In this document: one piece after another, positions 60,071 through 64,000 of the stretch
Layout: the number at the start of each line of letters is the position of its first letter
Numbering within the stretch: position 1 is the first letter of the stretch
From: Pseudomonadota bacterium
Lineage (GTDB): Bacteria > Pseudomonadota > Gammaproteobacteria > Burkholderiales > Burkholderiaceae_C
DNA length: 64,000 nt
Assembly: GCA_020161145.1 (NCBI GenBank)
Contig: JAIUPQ010000010.1
Location: 1-64,000, forward strand
Direction of reading: 5' to 3'
Made by a program: the position numbers and the translations under genes
The notes under the pieces: model-generated
What the model saw: only the letters and a program-made list of their open reading frames with translations
Told to the model about the DNA's origin: nothing
The model's database searches: none

Positions 60071-61788
60071 TGTTGCCCAACCTGCTCGCCAGCCGCCGTG
60101 GCCGCTTTGCGGCCTTTTTCGCGCTCTACGTCACCGAGGGCATTCCGCTGGGTTTTGCCGCCATCGCCGTGGCCACGCAGCTGCGGCGGCTGGGTGTGGG
60201 GCCGGCCGAGATCGGTGCCTTCGTCGGCGCCTTCTATCTGCCCTGGGCGTTCAAGTGGGCGTTCGGGCCGTTGGTGGACGTGATCCGGCTGCCGCGCCTG
60301 GGGCGCCGGCGCGGCTGGATCATCGTGATGCAGCTGATGATGGCCGCCACGCTGCTGGCCTTGATGGCCGTGCCGCTGCCCGAGGGGCTGGCGCTGTTCA
60401 CCGCCATCCTGCTGCTGCACAACACCTGCGGCGCCATCCAGGACGTGGCCATCGACGCGCTGGCCTGCAACACGCTGGCCGAGGGCGAGCGTGGGCTGGC
60501 CAATGGGCTGATGTTTGCCGGTGCCGCCATCGGCCAGGCCATCGGCGGCGCCGGCGTGCTGCTGCTGATGGACCACCTGGGCTTCCAGGGCAGCTTCGTG
60601 TTCGTGGCGGTGTGCATCCTGCTGGTCACCACCTTCGTGGCCCTGCCGCTCAAAGAGGTGGCGATCGAGCGCGCCGCCACCGCCGTGGCCGCCACCGGCG
60701 GCGGCATGGCCCAGGCCGGGCGCGAGATGCAGCAGTTCGCCATGGACGCCTTCCGCGCCTTCATGGGCTCGCGCGGGGCGTTTGCGGGCGTGCTGTTTGC
60801 GCTGCTGCCGGCCGGCTCCATGGCGCTGGGGCTGGCCATGCAGTCCAACCTGGCGGTGGAGTTCGGCATGACGGATGCCGAAACCGGCCGCATGAACCTG
60901 GCCGGCAACGTCACCGCTGCCGTGAGCATGGTCATCGGCGGCTGGCTGTCCGACCGCCTGGGCCGCCAGCGCACGCTGCTGGTCTACGTCTGCATGATGA
61001 GCCTGCCTGCGCTTTACCTGGCCTGGCGGCTCAACGCCGTGGGTTACGTCATGCCGCAGCCACCGGGTGGCGCGCCCCGGCCCGAGCTGATCCAGCTGCT
61101 GTGGACCGTCGTCGTGGTCTACAACGTCTGCATGGGGCTGATGTATGGCACCCGCACGGCCATCTTCATGGACGTGACCCACCCGCGCGTGGCGGCCACG
61201 CAGTTCACCGCCTACATGGCCATGAACAACCTGGCCATCGCCTACTCGGCCACCTGGCAAGGGCTGTCCATCGAGGCCTTTGGCTACCCGCGCACGCTGG
61301 TCTACGACGCCATCTTCGGCCTTGCCTCGTTGCTGGTGCTGGGCGCCATGCGCCGGCCCGCCGCCGCCGCCAGCGGCCGTCTGACCGACGCGCTGGCGCC
61401 CCACCGCGCGCGCCTGGCGGCCACCGTGCTGGCGCTGGCCTGCCTGTCGTGGCTGGCCTTCTGGCCCTTGCGCGCGGCCACTGGCGCGGCCGAGCCCATC
61501 ATCGGCACCTTCTACACCCTGGTGTTCGTGGGCGCGGCACTGTTTCTGCTGGCCGGGCGCGCCATCCTCAATGGGCACACGCCGCCCTGGTGGCGGGGCG
61601 CGGCGCTGCCGCTGGCGCTGGGCCTGCTGGCGATGTATGCGCGCAAATGGCTGGACGCCGTGCCCGAGGGCGCACAGGTCCTGGCCAACGCCTTGTTGCT
61701 GGCCACCCCGCTGGCCGCCGCCGTGCTGCTGGCCTGGCTGGCCCGGCAAGGCTGGGGCCCACTGCGCGACGACGCCGACCCCCGCTGA
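60070..61788 (+). CDS. AmpG-like (PAT family) MFS transporter
   Basis: The 572-residue membrane protein has 12 or more helices and the AmpG/PAT signature: FALYVTEGIPLGFAAIAVAT, FYLPWAFKWAFGPLVD, RRRGWIIVMQLMMAATLLAL and IQDVAIDALACNTL, with TAYMAMNNLAIAYSATWQG late. AmpG imports anhydro-muropeptides; relatives import acetyl-CoA or other solutes. Overlap with ridA puts it in the aromatic operon, so it could carry the aromatic acid or simply be the cell's AmpG relocated here. The C-terminal extension (about 130 residues with further helices) makes it longer than E. coli AmpG (491). Confidence 0.85.
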   Translation: MLPNLLASRRGRFAAFFALYVTEGIPLGFAAIAVATQLRRLGVGPAEIGAFVGAFYLPWAFKWAFGPLVDVIRLPRLGRRRGWIIVMQLMMAATLLALMAVPLPEGLALFTAILLLHNTCGAIQDVAIDALACNTLAEGERGLANGLMFAGAAIGQAIGGAGVLLLMDHLGFQGSFVFVAVCILLVTTFVALPLKEVAIERAATAVAATGGGMAQAGREMQQFAMDAFRAFMGSRGAFAGVLFALLPAGSMALGLAMQSNLAVEFGMTDAETGRMNLAGNVTAAVSMVIGGWLSDRLGRQRTLLVYVCMMSLPALYLAWRLNAVGYVMPQPPGGAPRPELIQLLWTVVVVYNVCMGLMYGTRTAIFMDVTHPRVAATQFTAYMAMNNLAIAYSATWQGLSIEAFGYPRTLVYDAIFGLASLLVLGAMRRPAAAASGRLTDALAPHRARLAATVLALACLSWLAFWPLRAATGAAEPIIGTFYTLVFVGAALFLLAGRAILNGHTPPWWRGAALPLALGLLAMYARKWLDAVPEGAQVLANALLLATPLAAAVLLAWLARQGWGPLRDDADPR

Positions 61789-61794
61789 AGCCCC

Positions 61795-62781
61795 ATGCGC
61801 TGGAGCCCGCGATCCCTGTGGCGCCGCCTGCGCGCCTGGCTGGCCGAGCGGCTGGGGCCGGGGCGTGGCCAGTGGCAGGACTGGGTTGAAAGCACGGCCG
61901 TGAGCGGCTGGACCTGGTGGGCCATGCCCTGGCAGCGGCGCGAGTGGCGCTGCGCGCTTTACCAGCCGCCGGGCCTGGCCGCCACCACGCCGGCGCCGCT
62001 GGTGCTGCTGCTGCACGGCTGCAAGCAGCAGGCCCAGCCGTTTGCCCGCGCCAGTGGCTGGGTGCAGGCGGCCAACCAGGGCGGCTTTCGGCTGCTGTGC
62101 CCGCAGCAGCGCAAGGGCGCCAACCTCTGGGGCTGCTGGAACTGGTTCCACCCCGCCGCCCAGCGCGGGCGGGGCGAACTGGACGTGGTCATGCAGGCGC
62201 TGGCGCGCACCCAGGCCGGTTGGGCCTGCACCGACGTGCTGGCCGTGGGCCTGAGCGCAGGCGGTGGCCTGGCCGCGTTGCTGGCGTTTCACCATGCCGA
62301 GGCATTCACGGCGGTGGCCGCCGTGGCCGCGCCGCCGCTGCTGGGCCTGGGCAACCTGCAAGACCCGCGCGCCGTCATGCGCGACGGGCTGGTGCTGGCC
62401 CCCGAGGCGGCCGTGCGCACGCTGAGCGCCTGTGCGCCGCTGCTGGTGCTGCAGGGCGCGGCCGACACGGTGGTCAACCCGCGCTGCGCCGAGCAACTGG
62501 CCGCGCAGGCGCAGGCGGTGCTGGCTCGTCAGCATGGGCCGCTGACCGAGCAGGCCCACGCCGGGGGCAGCGACTGGCTGGATGCCGAAGGCCGGCTTCA
62601 GGTGCGCCGCCTTGCCCTGCCCGGGCTGGGCCATGAGTGGAGCGGCGGCCTGGGGGGCCACGCCTACGTCAGCGCCGACGGCCCAGACCTGACGGCTCAG
62701 GTGCTGGCGTTCTGGCGTGCCCGCAATGCGGCCAGCAGCGCCGCCACGTCGGGCTCGGGCCGGGCGGCCAGCTTGCGGTAG
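61795..62781 (+). CDS. PHB depolymerase family esterase
   Basis: The 328-residue protein has the extracellular PHB-depolymerase-type catalytic domain: APLVLLLHGCKQQAQPFARA (oxyanion region), LWGCWNWFHPAAQRGRGELD, nucleophile GLSAGGGLAAL, Asp in LQGAADTVVNP and His in PGLGHEWSGG. There is no signal peptide and no substrate-binding domain, so an intracellular or unconventional esterase is likely. It starts 6 bases after the transporter stop, at the end of the plus-strand run. Its last 85 bases overlap the opposite DUF2087 gene; the conserved part ends before the overlap. Confidence 0.88.
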   Translation: MRWSPRSLWRRLRAWLAERLGPGRGQWQDWVESTAVSGWTWWAMPWQRREWRCALYQPPGLAATTPAPLVLLLHGCKQQAQPFARASGWVQAANQGGFRLLCPQQRKGANLWGCWNWFHPAAQRGRGELDVVMQALARTQAGWACTDVLAVGLSAGGGLAALLAFHHAEAFTAVAAVAAPPLLGLGNLQDPRAVMRDGLVLAPEAAVRTLSACAPLLVLQGAADTVVNPRCAEQLAAQAQAVLARQHGPLTEQAHAGGSDWLDAEGRLQVRRLALPGLGHEWSGGLGGHAYVSADGPDLTAQVLAFWRARNAASSAATSGSGRAASLR

Positions 62782-63236
62782 ACGCGGCCGCCGTCCTCGC
62801 GCGCCATCAGCTGCATGGTGATGAGCTCGCGCCGCAGCGTGCAATGGTCGCCAAAGGTGTGGGCGGTGTTCAGGATGGCGCCCACCTCGCGCTCGGTGTA
62901 GTCGCGCTTGGCGGCAAAGTGCGGCCACATGGCCCAGACGGCATAGCGCTGGGTGCTGAACTTGGTGGGCCAGCGCATCAGCCGGCCCTGGTCGTCGAAC
63001 TGGCGCAGCGCGCGCTGGGCGGCTTCGCTCAGCGGCGCGGGACCCGGCGGGGGCGGCGGCAGGCGGGCTTGCGCCGCGTCCAGCGCCTGCACGCTGCGGT
63101 GGCCGGCCGCGCGGGCCAGCAGGTTCATCAGCGCCAGGTGGCTGGGCGGGGTGGCAGCCGCCTGAAGCTGGGCGCGCAGCGCCTTGGTGAAGGCCGACAA
63201 ATCCTCGATGACGAGGCGGCGGGTGGTGGCGGGCAT
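62697..63236 (-). CDS. DUF2087 domain protein
   Basis: The 179-residue protein has a helical, Ala-rich N-terminal half (LSAFTKALRAQLQAAATPPS, AAGHRSVQALDAAQARL) and a C-terminal DUF2087 domain: LRQFDDQGRLMRWPTKFSTQ, AKRDYTEREVGAILNTAHTF, GDHCTLRRELITMQLMARED. DUF2087 is often fused to HTH domains and its role is unknown. GGAGGCACT-type bases lie upstream of the ATG at 63236 on the other strand side; the start is simply the first good ATG. The 192 bases before it show no clear promoter. Confidence 0.8.
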   Translation of the reverse strand: MPATTRRLVIEDLSAFTKALRAQLQAAATPPSHLALMNLLARAAGHRSVQALDAAQARLPPPPPGPAPLSEAAQRALRQFDDQGRLMRWPTKFSTQRYAVWAMWPHFAAKRDYTEREVGAILNTAHTFGDHCTLRRELITMQLMAREDGGRVYRKLAARPEPDVAALLAALRARQNAST

Positions 63237-63428
63237 GGAGGCACTCCTTGCCGTGTAGGGCCGCGCGTCGCCGGGGGACGACGGGCTGGGCTTGCCGACT
63301 TGCAGCGCGGGCGGTCACGGCGGGGGTGATCCGGTGCGAGGGGGTTGCGAGGGCAGGTTTAGCTCACGGCCGGGGCCGTGCGGCAAGGCCTGGGTGAACT
63401 GCCGACCGGGGGCCAGTGTAAGCGCCGC

Positions 63429-64000
63429 CTACCCCAGCACCAACACCCCCGCGCCCACGGTCTGGCGCGACTCCAGCTCGCGGTGGGCGCTGGCCGCGTC
63501 GGCCAGCGCGTAGCGCCGCTGCACTTCGATCTGGACGGCGCCGCTTTGCACCACGGCGAACAGCTCGTCGGCCGCCGCCTGCACGGCCTCGCGGGTGGCG
63601 ATGTGGGTGAAGAGGGTGGGTCGCGTCAGGTGCAGCGAGCCCTTGGCGGCCAGCAGGCCGATGTCCACCGGCGGCACCTTGCCCGAGGCGTTGCCGAAGC
63701 TGACCATCAGGCCCAGCGGCGCCAGGCAGTCGAGCGAGGCCTCGAAGGTGTCTTTGCCCACGCCGTCATAGACCACGTTGACGCCGCGCCCACCGGTCAG
63801 CTCGCGCACGCGGGCGGCCACGTCTTCGCGGCGGTAGTTGATGGCGTGGGCGGCGCCATGGGCCAGCGCCAGCGCGCATTTGTCGTCGCTGCCGGCCGTG
63901 GCAATCAGGCGCAGGCCCAGGTGCCGCGCCCATTGGCAGGCGATCAGGCCGACGCCGCCTGCCGCCGCATGAAAGACGATGGCGTCGCCCGCCTTCAGCC
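63429..64000 (-). CDS. Zinc-independent quinone oxidoreductase, C-terminal part
   Basis: The frame continues past the right edge. About 190 residues are visible: KAGDAIVFHAAAGGVGLIAC with the NADPH motif AAxGGVG, RLIATAGSDDKCALALAHGA, then AINYRREDVAARVRELTGGR and GVNVVYDGVGKDTFEASLDC, ending in SHRELESRQTVGAGVLVLG-type residues. This is the QOR branch of medium-chain dehydrogenases, which reduce quinones with NADPH and lack zinc. The stop at 63429 is followed by the intergenic gap before the DUF2087 gene. Confidence 0.92.
   Translation of the reverse strand, partial: LKAGDAIVFHAAAGGVGLIACQWARHLGLRLIATAGSDDKCALALAHGAAHAINYRREDVAARVRELTGGRGVNVVYDGVGKDTFEASLDCLAPLGLMVSFGNASGKVPPVDIGLLAAKGSLHLTRPTLFTHIATREAVQAAADELFAVVQSGAVQIEVQRRYALADAASAHRELESRQTVGAGVLVLG

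Overview
The window is dense, very GC-rich bacterial chromosome with short gaps, many 4-base ATGA/GTGA/TTGA gene overlaps and several GTG or TTG starts. The gene content (glyQ/glyS with plsC and gmhB, cobW-dksA-STAS-hslVU, fused IcmF mutase, CoA-dependent 2-aminobenzoate catabolism) and the GC-rich palindromic intergenic repeats suggest a betaproteobacterium of order Burkholderiales, most likely family Comamonadaceae. That placement is inference; there is no rRNA gene in the window. No tRNA, rRNA or CRISPR was found.

Layout. 1-13 kb: the 5' end of a two-partner-secretion transporter; a minus-strand run pteridine-reductase-like SDR, folB, ttcA, DUF4136 lipoprotein, glmU; plus-strand midA-like methyltransferase, DUF2905 and polysaccharide pyruvyl transferase genes; then a minus-strand run slt, cca, ABM monooxygenase, rarD, esterase. 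12.4-21.5 kb: formyl-THF cyclo-ligase, then a minus-strand run glyQ, glyS, gmhB, plsC, YgjP-like peptidase; a small secreted protein; corC-lnt. 21.5-31 kb: COG0523 GTPase, dksA, a STAS-like protein, hslV, hslU, with coaX opposite and then the 1092-residue fused mutase icmF. 31-32 kb: an isolated alpha/beta-hydrolase gene with an AT-rich promoter, and an XRE regulator remnant.

32.2-49.3 kb is the most remarkable part. All genes lie on the minus strand and start at an exact-consensus sigma-54 promoter (49261-49276) with a 16-bp perfect palindrome upstream. In transcription order they are: periplasmic adaptor, MacB-type ATPase, TolC-type outer-membrane protein, six FtsX/MacB-type permeases in three alternating A/B pairs, the C-terminal relic of a further permease, a PstI/BsuBI-family type II restriction-modification pair of visibly lower GC, an NtrC-type response regulator, a YciI protein, two tandem 62-bp repeats that each encode a 21-codon mini-ORF, and an NtrY-like kinase. 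I read this as a sigma-54-controlled tripartite efflux or envelope-stress system whose own regulators lie at the far end of the gene train, with a restriction-modification cassette inserted seamlessly between transporter and regulators.

49.4-64 kb: a secreted minimal DNA ligase (LigE type), a KAS III-like enzyme, an orphan HTH protein, and then a plus-strand cluster for aerobic CoA-dependent 2-aminobenzoate breakdown (two-domain 2-aminobenzoyl-CoA/salicylyl-CoA monooxygenase-reductase, SDR, MarR, enoyl-CoA hydratase, acyl-CoA dehydrogenase, aryl-CoA ligase, RidA, AmpG-like transporter, PHB-depolymerase-like esterase). The MarR-hydratase-dehydrogenase block is bracketed by two inverted copies of a roughly 210-bp element with terminal inverted repeats and co-varying hairpins. 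A DUF2087 protein and a partial quinone oxidoreductase close the window.
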